NCBI RefSeq assembly: GCF_018736145.1
Contig: NZ_CP059997.1
Location: 8,369,501 to 8,433,500 of the forward strand
DNA from: Amycolatopsis sp. CA-230715
Lineage (GTDB): Bacteria; Actinomycetota; Actinomycetes; Mycobacteriales; Pseudonocardiaceae
Reading direction: 5' to 3'
DNA: 64,000 nt
A program made the position numbers and the translations under genes. Below, piece by piece: positions 43,414 through 53,553 of the stretch. Below the pieces are notes generated by a model. The model ran no database searches. It saw nothing but the letters and a program-made list of their open reading frames with translations, and was not told the origin of the DNA. Every line of letters starts with the position of its first letter. The stretch's first letter is position 1.

Positions 43414-46272
43414 GTGCGTCGAGTTCGTTCACGAAGAGGCAGAAGAGCGGTGCTGGCCGCGGGGGCGGCGGGTCTCGCCGCCGCACTGGGGCTGGCGGTC
43501 CCCGCGACCGCCGGTGCCGCGGCCGGCACCGGTCCTGCCGGAATCCCCGCCACCACCGCGGCGCAGATCGCCGCGCTGCAGGCGCTCAAGAAGACCGAGA
43601 GCAAGGCCGAGTCCAAAGTAGACAGCAAGCTGCTGGTGGAGCGGAAGCTGCGCGCCGGGCGCACCGCGGTGGCCGTGCCAGCGCTCCGGACCGGGGTCAC
43701 CGTTTCCCGCGGTGGCACCGTGCTGGTCGATGTCAGGGCCGAGAAGGTCGGTGACGAGCTGCTCGCGGCGCTCGGTGCGGCGGGCGGCGCGGTGCGCGCG
43801 ACCTCGGTCAGGGAAGCCAGTGTGCGGGTGGAGCTGCCGCTCGACCGGATCAGCGCGCTGGCCGAACGGGGCGACGTCCGCCGGATCGAGGTGGCGGACC
43901 GGGCGATGACGGCGCGCGAGCTGGAAGCGCCGACGGCACCGGACCGGGCGGCGAACACGAACGCGCCCACCGCCGCCAAGGAGTCCAAAGAGGACAAAGC
44001 GGCGCGGATCGGCGCCGAGCTGAAGGGCGCCGTGGCGGCGGCCACGATCACCAGCGAGGGCGACCGCGCGCACAACGCGGACACGGCGCGCCAGCAGTTC
44101 GGCGTGACGGGCATCGGCACCAAGGTGTGCGCGCTGTCCGACGGCGTCGACTCGCTCGCCGCGTCCAAGGCCAAGGGGGAACTGCCCGCCGACGTCGACG
44201 TGCCTGCCGGTCAGGAAGGCGATGGCGACGAGGGCACCGCGATGCTCGAAATCCTGCACGACGTCGCGCCGGGCGCCAAGCTCGGCTTCGCCACCGCGTT
44301 CACCTCGGACGCGAGCTTCGCCGACAACATCAGGACGCTGCGCTTCAAGTCGCACTGCGACGTGCTCGTCGACGACGTCATCTACTTCAAGGAATCGCCG
44401 TTCCAGGACTGGATGATCGCGCAGGCGGTCAACGACGTCACCGCGGACGGCGCGCTGTACTTCTCCTCGGCTGGTAACGAAGGCAGCGTCCGCGACGGGA
44501 CCGCGGCGCACTGGGAGGGCGACTTCGTCGACTCCGGGCTGACCGCGGGCAAGTTCCAGGGCAGCGCGCACAACTTCGCGGGGACGGCGGGAGTCCAGAT
44601 CTACGAACCGGTCTCGAAGGCTTCGTCGGCGGGCATCCCGGTGAACCTGTTCTGGTCGGACCCGCTCGGCGCGTCCGCCAACGACTACGACCTCTACCTG
44701 TTCGACCAGGCGGGCAACGTGGTCAGCCTCAGCCAGGACAACCAGACCGGCACGCAGGACCCGTACGAGCGGCTGGACACCCCGGCCGGCGGCGGGTCGG
44801 GCCTGCGGATCGCGGTCGTGAAGTACTCCGGCGAAAACCGGTACCTTTCGCTTTCCGCGCTGCGCGGGCGGTTCTCCGATTCCACCGACGGGCTCAAGGC
44901 GTACAACACGCCCGGGATGACCTTCGGGCACAGCGCGGCGCGGCAGGCGTTCAGCGTCGCGGCCACCCCCGCGGCGAAGGCGTTCGGCAGGCCGCTCGAA
45001 CCGGGTGACCCGGCGAACCCGGCGGGGCCGTTCCCCGGCACGTTCAGCGAGGCGTCGAAGGTCGAACGGTTCTCGTCCGACGGACCGCGGCGGGTGTTCT
45101 ACGAGGCGAACGGCACGCCGATCACCCCGGGCAACGTGTCTTCCACCGGGGGAGAGGTGCGCGCCAAACCCGATGTCACCGCGGCCGACGGCGTGCGCAC
45201 GAGCGTGCGCGGGTTCGACCCGTTCTTCGGTACCTCCGCGGCGGCTCCGCACGCGGCGGCCATCGCGGCGCTCGTGCTGTCCGGCAATCCCGGCATCCGC
45301 GGATCCGAGGTGCGCGACGCGCTCATCTCCACCGCGGTCGACATCGAGACACCCGGGCGGGACGAGGTGAGCGGAGCCGGGGTGCTCCTCGCCGACCGCG
45401 TGCTCGCCTACACCGGTGCGAGCCCGCAGCCGCTCGCCGTCGCGCGGCAGCCGATCGTCACCTCCGGCGGCGGTCACCTGAGGCCGGGCGACACCGCGAC
45501 GGTGGCGCTGCCGGTGGTCAACGACGGCGACGGCACCGCGGTGTCCACCAACGTCGTGCTGACCAGCCCCACGTCGGGCGTCACGATCGCACCGAGGGCG
45601 AAGTCGTACGGCACGATCAGCCCGCACCAGACCGGGATCAACGAGTTCACGGTGACGGTGCCCGGTTCGCAGCAACTCGGCAGCACCGTGGTGCTCGCCG
45701 CGAGAGTGACCTTCGCGGGGTCGCTTTCGCCGACCACGCAGCAGTTCGCGCTGAGCGTCGGGCAGCCGTCGCCGGAGACGCGCACCTTCGCCTACACCGG
45801 CCCGCCGGTGCCGATCCCGGACAGCAACCCGGCGGGCGCGGGCGTCCCGATCCAGGTGTCCGGTGTCGGGCGCGCGGCGAAGCTGACCGTTTCGATCGAC
45901 GGGACGGCCTGCACGACGGACGTGGGCGCGACGACAGTGGGGATCGACCACTCGTACGTCAACGACCTCACCGCGACGCTCACCGCGCCGGACGGCTCGA
46001 AGGCGATTCTGCTGCAGCGCAACGGCGGATCGGGCAACAACCTGTGCAAGGTCGTCTTCGCCGACGACACCGCGAACGCGTTCAGCACGGTGACCGCGGC
46101 GAACGCGCCGTACACCGGGACGTGGCGGCCGCAGAACCCGCTTTCGGCGTTGCGGGCGAACGCGGTGGACGGCACGTGGACCCTTTCCGTGATCGACGGC
46201 GTCGCGGGCGATTCCGGGTCCATCCGCGCGGTTTCCTTGCACGTCAACGGTTTCCTTCAGCAGGAGAGCTGA
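43414..46272 (+). CDS. Large secreted S8/S53-like serine protease with P domain
   Basis: A 952-residue exported protein. A basic N terminus and hydrophobic stretch form a signal peptide (cleavage near AGAAAG). An N-terminal propeptide-like region follows (to about 230). The catalytic domain has D243 (CALSDGVDSL), then GDEGTAMLEILHDVAPGA, where E273 replaces the usual subtilisin His, and S608 in FFGTSAAAPHAAAIAAL. The Glu-Asp-Ser set resembles sedolisin-like families. Residues about 790-950 form a proprotein-convertase P domain. GGAGG lies 5 bases before GTG 43414; the longer TTG start (43342) has no such site. Confidence 0.87.
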   Translation: MRRVRSRRGRRAVLAAGAAGLAAALGLAVPATAGAAAGTGPAGIPATTAAQIAALQALKKTESKAESKVDSKLLVERKLRAGRTAVAVPALRTGVTVSRGGTVLVDVRAEKVGDELLAALGAAGGAVRATSVREASVRVELPLDRISALAERGDVRRIEVADRAMTARELEAPTAPDRAANTNAPTAAKESKEDKAARIGAELKGAVAAATITSEGDRAHNADTARQQFGVTGIGTKVCALSDGVDSLAASKAKGELPADVDVPAGQEGDGDEGTAMLEILHDVAPGAKLGFATAFTSDASFADNIRTLRFKSHCDVLVDDVIYFKESPFQDWMIAQAVNDVTADGALYFSSAGNEGSVRDGTAAHWEGDFVDSGLTAGKFQGSAHNFAGTAGVQIYEPVSKASSAGIPVNLFWSDPLGASANDYDLYLFDQAGNVVSLSQDNQTGTQDPYERLDTPAGGGSGLRIAVVKYSGENRYLSLSALRGRFSDSTDGLKAYNTPGMTFGHSAARQAFSVAATPAAKAFGRPLEPGDPANPAGPFPGTFSEASKVERFSSDGPRRVFYEANGTPITPGNVSSTGGEVRAKPDVTAADGVRTSVRGFDPFFGTSAAAPHAAAIAALVLSGNPGIRGSEVRDALISTAVDIETPGRDEVSGAGVLLADRVLAYTGASPQPLAVARQPIVTSGGGHLRPGDTATVALPVVNDGDGTAVSTNVVLTSPTSGVTIAPRAKSYGTISPHQTGINEFTVTVPGSQQLGSTVVLAARVTFAGSLSPTTQQFALSVGQPSPETRTFAYTGPPVPIPDSNPAGAGVPIQVSGVGRAAKLTVSIDGTACTTDVGATTVGIDHSYVNDLTATLTAPDGSKAILLQRNGGSGNNLCKVVFADDTANAFSTVTAANAPYTGTWRPQNPLSALRANAVDGTWTLSVIDGVAGDSGSIRAVSLHVNGFLQQES

Positions 46273-46278
46273 GCCGGG

Positions 46279-46310
46279 CGGGTGCCCGCGGGTTTTCCCG
46301 CGGGCACCCG
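46279..46310 (+). terminator. Terminator after the secreted protease gene
   Basis: CGGGTGCCCGCGGG (46279-46292) and its exact complement CCCGCGGGCACCCG (46297-46310) form a perfect 14-bp stem with a TTTT loop, starting 6 bases after the stop. There is no T-run after it. It separates the protease from the acVLRF1 gene. Confidence 0.85.
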
Positions 46311-46336
46311 TGCCGCGCGCGACGTACGGTGAGCCG

Positions 46337-46990
46337 GTGAACAGGACGCGTCGGGTCGCCGGTGGCGGCCGCGCGGTCGAGGTGGCGCCGGAGCGGCTCG
46401 GCGGCTGGTTCGCCCGGTTCGCGGACCGCAACGGCGGGATCGCGCACACCCGGCCGGGTGCGGATGAAGTCGTCGTCACCGCCGGGAACGGGGCCACCGC
46501 GACCGTCACCGTCCCGTTCCCGCCACTGGACGCTCCCGGTGACCTCGACGCGCTCATCGCCCACGCGAACGCACCGCGTCGCATCGGGCTGCTCCTCGTC
46601 CGGCTGGGCGGGCACAGCGTCGGTGTCGCGGAAGGCGGCCGGGTCGTGGTGTCGCGGACCGCGGGGCGCCTCGTGCACGGCAGGTCGGCGGCGGGCGGCT
46701 GGTCGCAGCAGCGGTTCGCGCGGCGACGGGACGCGCAGGCGCGGCAGGCGGTGCGCGCGGCCGCGTCCGACGCCGCGGACGTGCTCGGGACCCGGTTGCC
46801 CGAACTGGATGCGGTGGTGCTCGGCGGTGATCGCGCGGCACTCGACGAGGTACGGCGGGACCGCCGCCTCAGCGGGGTCTTCGCGCTGGCGCTGCCGCGA
46901 GTGCTCGATGTCGCCGAGCCGCGGCGGTCGGTGCTCGACGAGGCCGCGAAGCGGGCGCTGGCGGTGGAGGTCGTCGTCCGCGACGCGTGA
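46337..46990 (+). CDS. acVLRF1-type peptidyl-tRNA hydrolase (ribosome rescue release factor)
   Basis: A 217-residue member of the actinobacterial Vms1-like release factor group, distant relatives of eRF1. The diagnostic catalytic loop GGWSQQRFARRRDAQA contains the conserved Gln thought to promote hydrolysis of peptidyl-tRNA. The C-terminal half (LDAVVLGGDRAAL, then LDEAAKRALAVE) matches the second eRF1-like domain. Expected role: freeing nascent chains from stalled 50S-tRNA complexes. The GTG at 46337 fits; an ATG at 46310 lies inside the terminator. The ABC-F gene with its attenuator lies 1.2 kb downstream. Confidence 0.82.
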   Translation: MNRTRRVAGGGRAVEVAPERLGGWFARFADRNGGIAHTRPGADEVVVTAGNGATATVTVPFPPLDAPGDLDALIAHANAPRRIGLLLVRLGGHSVGVAEGGRVVVSRTAGRLVHGRSAAGGWSQQRFARRRDAQARQAVRAAASDAADVLGTRLPELDAVVLGGDRAALDEVRRDRRLSGVFALALPRVLDVAEPRRSVLDEAAKRALAVEVVVRDA

Positions 46991-47003
46991 GAAGATCCGC
47001 GTC

Positions 47004-48011
47004 GTGACCCGGTCGACTTTCTGGCGCCTCGTCGCGGGCGGCATCGTGTTCGTGGCGCTCGCGATCGTCTGCCTCACCCTCGCGCCGGGGTGGTTCCACC
47101 CGTCGCTGACCGATGCCGATCTCCGCGGGGTGGGCAGCGCGGAAACCAGGATCGGCCTCCAGCAGGCACAAGCCCAGTTGCAGAACAACGTGCGGGGCAC
47201 GGTGCTGCAGGCGATCGCGGGCGTGCTCGTCGTCGCGGGCGCGGCCGCCACCTGGCGCCAGGTGCACGTGAACCGAGAAGGGCAGCTCACAGAACGGTTC
47301 ACGCGCGCGGTCGACCACGTCGGCAGCGAGAACCGCGACGTGCGCATCGGCGGGTTGTACGCACTGGAACGGGTCGCGCGGAACTCGCCCGCCGACCGCG
47401 ACACGATCCAGTTCCTCCTCGCCACCTTCGTCCGCACCCACGCGCCGTGGGCGGTCGGCGCGCCGGACGGTCCCGAGCATCCCACTCCGACGGTGGACGA
47501 AAGCGTGTCGTGGCTCCAGGTCAGGGCGCCGGACATCCAAGCGGCGCTGGACATCCTCGGCCGCGTGCCGTGTTCGAAGAACCGGCCGCGGCTCTATCTG
47601 TCCCGAGTGGACTTGAGGAGCCTGCAACTGCACAACGCCCGCCTCGTCGACACCCAGCTCCGGCACGCCAATCTCGCGCGGGCGTGGCTGCGCGGGGTGC
47701 GCATGGACTCGAGCGATCTGAAGGGGACCGATCTGCGCCGGGCGAACCTCGAAGGCGCCGTGTTCAGGAACGCCAACCTCGGCGGTGTCCAGTTCGCGGG
47801 CGCCAGGGTGCGCGGGGTCGATTTCCGGGAAGCCGATCTGACCGGTGCGGACCTCGGCGGCGCCGACGTCTGCGGGGCGGATTTCCGTGGTGCGAACCTG
47901 ACCGGAACCGCGTTCGCCGGTGCGTTCGCGGACGGGGCGACCCGATGGCCCGACGGGTTCGACACCGGCCGCCTGACCAGGCCCGCGGGTGAGAAGCCCC
48001 ACGCGAGGTAA
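47004..48011 (+). CDS. Membrane-anchored pentapeptide-repeat protein
   Basis: A 335-residue protein with two N-terminal membrane helices (about 8-28 and 66-86), an amphipathic linker (VHVNREGQLTERFTRAVDHV, seen in many actinobacterial pentapeptide membrane proteins) and a C-terminal stack of A(D/N)LxX repeats (about 205-310: ADLTGADLGGADVCGADFRG and similar). The repeat forms a right-handed beta-helix. Function is unknown; soluble relatives (MfpA/Qnr) protect gyrase, but this one is membrane bound. The GTG start lies 13 bases after the acVLRF1 stop, so the two may be cotranscribed. Confidence 0.85.
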   Translation: MTRSTFWRLVAGGIVFVALAIVCLTLAPGWFHPSLTDADLRGVGSAETRIGLQQAQAQLQNNVRGTVLQAIAGVLVVAGAAATWRQVHVNREGQLTERFTRAVDHVGSENRDVRIGGLYALERVARNSPADRDTIQFLLATFVRTHAPWAVGAPDGPEHPTPTVDESVSWLQVRAPDIQAALDILGRVPCSKNRPRLYLSRVDLRSLQLHNARLVDTQLRHANLARAWLRGVRMDSSDLKGTDLRRANLEGAVFRNANLGGVQFAGARVRGVDFREADLTGADLGGADVCGADFRGANLTGTAFAGAFADGATRWPDGFDTGRLTRPAGEKPHAR

Positions 48012-48031
48012 ATTCGGTGGACCGGCGCCCG

Positions 48032-48037
48032 TATACT
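48032..48037 (+). promoter_or_regulatory. -10 element (TATACT) of the ABC-F leader transcript
   Basis: TATACT is a one-mismatch match to the housekeeping -10. No strong -35 is seen at 17-18 bases; the region there (TAAATT, 48009-48014) is AT-rich. The +1 expected 6-8 bases after the hexamer coincides with the G of a GTG at 48045, predicting a leaderless mRNA. Confidence 0.65.
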
Positions 48038-48044
48038 TAGCGTC

Positions 48045-48074
48045 GTGGGTTTTCAGGAGATCATGAGGGAATAG
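48045..48074 (+). CDS. Putative 9-residue leader peptide upstream of the ABC-F gene
   Basis: GTG at 48045 opens a frame of nine codons (MGFQEIMRE) closed by TAG at 48072-48074. The GTG lies 7 bases after the TATACT hexamer, so it is probably at the very 5' end of the mRNA and read leaderlessly. An internal in-frame ATG (48063), with AGGAG 4 bases upstream, could start a three-codon version. The stop sits 4 bases before the first attenuator arm, so a stalled or absent ribosome would change folding of the downstream hairpins. Confidence 0.55.
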   Translation: MGFQEIMRE

Positions 48075-48078
48075 CTCC

Positions 48079-48131
48079 GGTGCCGGGTCACGCCCGGCCC
48101 GTCGCAGCTGTCCCGGCACCCACCCCTTTTT
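48079..48131 (+). terminator. Attenuator: mutually exclusive hairpins before the ABC-F gene
   Basis: Terminator form: GGTGCCGGG (48079-48087) pairs perfectly with CCCGGCACC (48112-48120), followed by CACCCC and TTTTT (48127-48131). Alternative form: GCCGGG (48082-48087) pairs with CCCGGC (48093-48098) around a TCACG loop, which uses up most of the first terminator arm and would prevent termination. The two cannot coexist. Placed between a short leader peptide and an ABC-F gene, this is the layout of an antibiotic-sensing transcription attenuator. Confidence 0.7.
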
Positions 48132-48152
48132 CGCAGTCCACAGGAGACTCCC

Positions 48153-49781
<1,629 letters not shown>

Positions 49782-49961
49782 ACCACACGGGCAGTTCCGG
49801 CGCTTGGTTGACCGTGAACAAACACTGGAATGGCCCAACATGATCGCAGTTTTGTCAGCTTTTTCGCTCCTCGTCTGGCATTCCGGCGCGCGGTGTTCGA
49901 TCATTGCGGCAGTAGGGGCCGGAAGTGGCCCAGGACACTCTCGGGCGGAAGGCGGACGGAC

Positions 49962-50171
49962 GTGGCGGACCTCAAGAAGGGCGCGCGGATCACCGGTAAC
50001 ACGCGCGACAAGCTTGCCGCTGACTTGAAGAAGAAATACGAGAAGGGGGCGAGCATTCGTTCGCTCGCGGAGTCCACCGGACGCTCGTACGGTTTTGTGC
50101 ACCGCGTGCTTTCCGAATCGGGTGTGCAGCTTCGTGGTCGTGGCGGCGCCACTCGCGTCAAGAAGAAGTAA
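49962..50171 (+). CDS. Small helix-turn-helix protein (Rv1473A-like)
   Basis: A 69-residue very basic protein with a helix-turn-helix: KKKYEKGASIRSLAESTGRS followed by YGFVHRVLSES. The C-terminal tail is Arg/Gly/Lys-rich (QLRGRGGATRVKKK), likely non-specific DNA contact. The frame is open upstream, but GTG 49962 (MADLKKGARITG) marks the start of the recognisable protein. Its place after the ABC-F gene is conserved in mycobacteria. It overlaps the convergent membrane glycosyltransferase gene by 14 bases. Confidence 0.85.
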   Translation: MADLKKGARITGNTRDKLAADLKKKYEKGASIRSLAESTGRSYGFVHRVLSESGVQLRGRGGATRVKKK

Positions 50172-51456
50172 CCGCGGACGGCTTCGCGCGCTCGTGCTCG
50201 CGGAACACCAGTAGCACGCCCAGCAGTGCGATCGGGTAGACGAGGTAGCCGAACCGGGTCGCGGGCGCGAGCATGGTTTGCGCGCAGAGGCCGACCACGA
50301 TGCGCAGTACCGCGTCGGAGCCGGTGGCGGGCGGGCGGAGCAGTACCCAGGCACCGATCGCGAGGGCGGCCATGCCGAGCAGGGCGAAGGCGGCGATCTT
50401 GCCCGCCGTCCCCAGCCCGGCGATCAGATAGCCGGGGAACGGGCTGCCCGCGGGGGAGACCACCACACCGGACCCGGTCGGGAAGCGGATCACGTGTTCG
50501 ACGAACGCGCCGGGGTCGGCGAGGAACACGGGCAGGTTCAGCACCACGCACAGGCCGATCGCCGTCGCGGCGAACCGGCCGAACGCCCGGCTGCCCAGGC
50601 GCGCGAACACGAACACCGCGAGCACGACGACGGCCGAGGCGACGATCAGCTTCGCGCTCACCACCGCGCCCGCGAGCACGCCGGCGAGTACCGGCCTGCG
50701 TGCCGCGGCCAGTGCGAGCGCGAGCACGAAAAGGCCGAAGATCGCCAGGTCGGGGCCCGAGGTGGACCAGATCAGCGCGGTCAGCGGGAACACGGCGGTG
50801 AGCTGGGCCGCGGCCACGGTGATCCTCGGCCGTCCCAGCAGCCGCCAGGTGCCCCACAGGCACAGGCACACGCACAGCGCGAACATGAGCCGTGCGTCGG
50901 TGAGCGCGTCGGTGACCGGCGTGCCCCCGAACAACGCCCTGGGGAGCCCGAAAACGGTCATCACGGGCCCGTAGGGCGTGTAGTCGTTGACCTCCGGCGG
51001 CCTGTCAAGCGACAGCACGTCGACGTAGGGCGTGCCGTGGTCGAGCAGCAGGCTCGCGGAGCGCTCGATGACCCACACCTCGGGCTGCGCCGCCCACGAC
51101 CACGGTGTGATGAGCCAGTCCACCCCGGTCAGCCGCCGCACCACGAGCACCGCGAGCGGCACCAGCATCGCGAGGACGGCGGCGAGCGCGATCGGCGTCC
51201 AGCGCGAGGCGAGCAGCCGCGGCAGTACCAGGCCGCGGCGCGCCGCGACGAGCTCGGCGATCGTCAGCACGAGACCGAGGCCGTACCCCGCTGCCGCGAA
51301 GTTGCCCCACACGCGGAAGCCGTAGAACTCGTTGGTGAGCGCGGTGATCAACGCGTAGCCGAACGCGAAGAGGAAGAACGCCGCGTCGAGGGTCCGCGGC
51401 GGCGGCCGGAAGCGGGCCGGGCGGCGGGTTTCGTCCAGTGTGGTCTCCCCGGTCAC
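50158..51456 (-). CDS. GT87-like polytopic membrane glycosyltransferase
   Basis: A 432-residue membrane protein with ten or more hydrophobic helices and the GT-C layout of the GT87/DUF2029 group, to which the mannosyltransferase PimE belongs. A first loop rich in acidic and aromatic residues (LLDHGTPYVDVLSLDRPPEV then NDYTPYGPVM) is where the catalytic Asp of GT-C enzymes would lie. GTG 51456 or the adjacent GTG 51459 are plausible starts; codons further upstream look non-coding. The donor is probably a polyprenyl-phosphate sugar and the acceptor a cell-envelope glycolipid, by inference. Confidence 0.75.
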   Translation of the reverse strand: MTGETTLDETRRPARFRPPPRTLDAAFFLFAFGYALITALTNEFYGFRVWGNFAAAGYGLGLVLTIAELVAARRGLVLPRLLASRWTPIALAAVLAMLVPLAVLVVRRLTGVDWLITPWSWAAQPEVWVIERSASLLLDHGTPYVDVLSLDRPPEVNDYTPYGPVMTVFGLPRALFGGTPVTDALTDARLMFALCVCLCLWGTWRLLGRPRITVAAAQLTAVFPLTALIWSTSGPDLAIFGLFVLALALAAARRPVLAGVLAGAVVSAKLIVASAVVVLAVFVFARLGSRAFGRFAATAIGLCVVLNLPVFLADPGAFVEHVIRFPTGSGVVVSPAGSPFPGYLIAGLGTAGKIAAFALLGMAALAIGAWVLLRPPATGSDAVLRIVVGLCAQTMLAPATRFGYLVYPIALLGVLLVFREHERAKPSAVTSS

Positions 51457-51613
51457 CACCGAAGCGTAACGACCGGTGGTCGCGGGCTTGCCCGCGCTAC
51501 GGGAAGAACTTCGGAGGACCGGGAAGAATAATTTCGGTCCACACGTTAACCTGGTCATATGCACGGCAAAGCTCGATTATTATCGAGGTTTTGCCTCGAA
51601 CTGGAGGGGCGAA

Positions 51614-53479
51614 GTGGACAACACCTGGTCACTGATGACCTCGGCGATGCGCGCGGCGGACGCGCCGAGGGGGCTGACGAAGGGGACGGTGCGGCGCGTC
51701 GCGCGGTTCGCCAGGCCGTACTGGCGCAGCCTGGCGATCTTCCTCGCCCTCACCGTGCTCTCGGCGGTGCTCGCCGTCAGCACGCCGCTGCTCGCGGGGA
51801 AGGTCGTGGACGCCATCGTCGGCGGGCGCGACGTGAGCGTCGTCGTGTGGCTGGCGGTCGTGATCGCCGCGATCGCCATCGCGGACGCGGGCTTCGGGCT
51901 GGCCGAACGCTGGCAGTCCGCGCGGATCGGCGAAGGGCTGATCCTCGACCTGCGGCGCGCGGTGTTCGAGCACGTCCAGCGCATGCCGATCGCGTTCTTC
52001 ACCAGGACCCGTACCGGCGCGCTGGTCAGCAGGCTCAACAACGACGTGATCGGCGCGCAGCGCACCTTCACCGCCACGCTGTCCGGCCTGGTCACCAACC
52101 TGATCCAGCTGGCGCTGTCGCTGGTGGTGATGATGACGCTGTCCTGGCAGGTCACCCTGCTCGCGCTGGTGCTGCTGCCGGTGTTCGTGCTGCCGGCACG
52201 GCGGATGGGCAAGCGGATGGCCGACCTGCAACGCGAGTCGGCAGGCCTCAACGCGGGGATGACCACCCAGATGACCGAGCGGTTCTCCGCGCCGGGCGCC
52301 ACGCTGGTGAAGCTCTTCGGCAGGCCGCGCGACGAAGCCCACGAGTTCGGCAAGCGTGCCGGGCGGGTGCGCGACATCGGCGTGCGGACCGCGATGCTCA
52401 CCCGCTGGTTCATGACGAGCCTGACGCTGGTGTCCGCGCTCGCGCAGGCGCTCGTGTACGGCCTCGGCGGCTGGCTCGCGCTGACCGGCCGGATCGAACC
52501 CGGCACGGTGGTCGCGCTCGCGCTGCTGCTCACGCGCCTCTACACCCCGCTCACCGCGCTGGCGAACGTCCGCGTCGACGTGATGACCGCGCTGGTCTCC
52601 TTCGAGCGGGTCTTCGAGGTGCTCGACCTCGAACCCATGATCACCGAGCGGTCCGACCCCGAGCCGCTGCCGTCCGGACCGGCGTCGGTGGAGTTCGACG
52701 ACGTCCGGTTCGGATACCCCGCGGCGGACCGGTTCTCGCTCGCTTCACTCGAGGATGTGTCCACATTGGATAATCGTGGTGGCGAGGAAGTGTTGCACGG
52801 CATCAGTTTCCGTGCGGAGCCAGGTCAGTTGATCGCGCTCGTCGGGTCGTCGGGCGCGGGGAAGTCGACGATCGCCTCGCTGCTGCCCCGGCTGTACGAT
52901 GTGGACTCCGGTGCTGTCCGGCTGTCCGATGTGGACGTACGGGAGCTGGCGTTCGACGACATCCGCGACGCGGTGGGCGTGGTCACCCAGGACGGTCACC
53001 TGTTCCACGACACGATCAGGGCGAACCTCACCTACGTACGGCCCGAAGTGTCCGAGGACGAGATCTGGGCGGCACTGCGCGACGCCAGGCTGGAGGAGTT
53101 GATCCGGAGCCTGCCCGACGGTCTCGACACCATGGTCGGCGAGCGCGGGTACCGGCTTTCCGGCGGCGAACGCCAGCGGCTGACCATCGCGCGGCTGCTG
53201 ATCGCCCAGCCGCGCGTGATCGTGCTCGACGAGGCGACCGCGCACCTGGACTCCGAATCGGAGGTCGCGGTGGGGGAGGCGCTCACGCACGCCCTGGCCG
53301 GCCGCACCGCGCTGGTGATCGCGCACCGGCTCTCCACGGTCCGCGCGGCGGACCAGATCCTGGTGGTGGAAGCGGGCACGATCGTCGAACGCGGCACCCA
53401 CGAAGAGCTGCTCGCGATCGACGGCCGCTACGCGAACCTCTACCACACGCAGTTCGCCGACGAACCCGCCGCCGCCTGA
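51614..53479 (+). CDS. MDR-type ABC exporter (fused membrane and ATPase domains)
   Basis: A 621-residue half-transporter with six membrane helices (about 35-320) followed by a nucleotide-binding domain. Walker A is GSSGAGKST, the signature LSGGERQRLTIARLL, Walker B RVIVLDEATAHLDSES and the H-loop VIAHRLSTVR. The family coupling-helix region ERFSAPGATLVKLFGR is present. The start is GTG 51614 with GGAGGGG 6 bases upstream; the frame is open to 51476 but has no signal there. It would act as a homodimer; the substrate is unknown. It ends at a palindromic repeat shared with the convergent SIS gene. Confidence 0.9.
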   Translation: MDNTWSLMTSAMRAADAPRGLTKGTVRRVARFARPYWRSLAIFLALTVLSAVLAVSTPLLAGKVVDAIVGGRDVSVVVWLAVVIAAIAIADAGFGLAERWQSARIGEGLILDLRRAVFEHVQRMPIAFFTRTRTGALVSRLNNDVIGAQRTFTATLSGLVTNLIQLALSLVVMMTLSWQVTLLALVLLPVFVLPARRMGKRMADLQRESAGLNAGMTTQMTERFSAPGATLVKLFGRPRDEAHEFGKRAGRVRDIGVRTAMLTRWFMTSLTLVSALAQALVYGLGGWLALTGRIEPGTVVALALLLTRLYTPLTALANVRVDVMTALVSFERVFEVLDLEPMITERSDPEPLPSGPASVEFDDVRFGYPAADRFSLASLEDVSTLDNRGGEEVLHGISFRAEPGQLIALVGSSGAGKSTIASLLPRLYDVDSGAVRLSDVDVRELAFDDIRDAVGVVTQDGHLFHDTIRANLTYVRPEVSEDEIWAALRDARLEELIRSLPDGLDTMVGERGYRLSGGERQRLTIARLLIAQPRVIVLDEATAHLDSESEVAVGEALTHALAGRTALVIAHRLSTVRAADQILVVEAGTIVERGTHEELLAIDGRYANLYHTQFADEPAAA

Positions 53480-53487
53480 CCGGGTTC

Positions 53488-53544
53488 ATGCCCCGAAGGT
53501 GGCCTTCAGGGCGCTGGATGCCCCGAAGGTCACCTTCGGGGCAT
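53488..53544. repeat. Palindromic repeat / bidirectional terminator between convergent genes
   Basis: The arm ATGCCCCGAAGGT occurs at 53488-53500 and again at 53518-53530. Its exact inverse ACCTTCGGGGCAT is at 53532-53544. The last two form a 13-bp perfect hairpin with a single-base loop centre. The arm differs by one base from the outer arm at 13805-13817, so this is a second copy of the same family, and again it fills the gap between two convergent genes. Confidence 0.8.
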
Positions 53545-53553
53545 GTGCGTGTG

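Noticed and set aside
43429..46584. 1051-codon frame antisense to the secreted protease
   Set aside because: Composition is Arg/Val/Gly/His repeats without motifs; the opposite strand has a clear signal peptide, catalytic motifs and P domain.
49804..50028. 74-codon frame between the ABC-F and HTH genes
   Set aside because: Overlaps the start of the HTH gene in another frame, lacks a ribosome binding site and shows no recognisable pattern.
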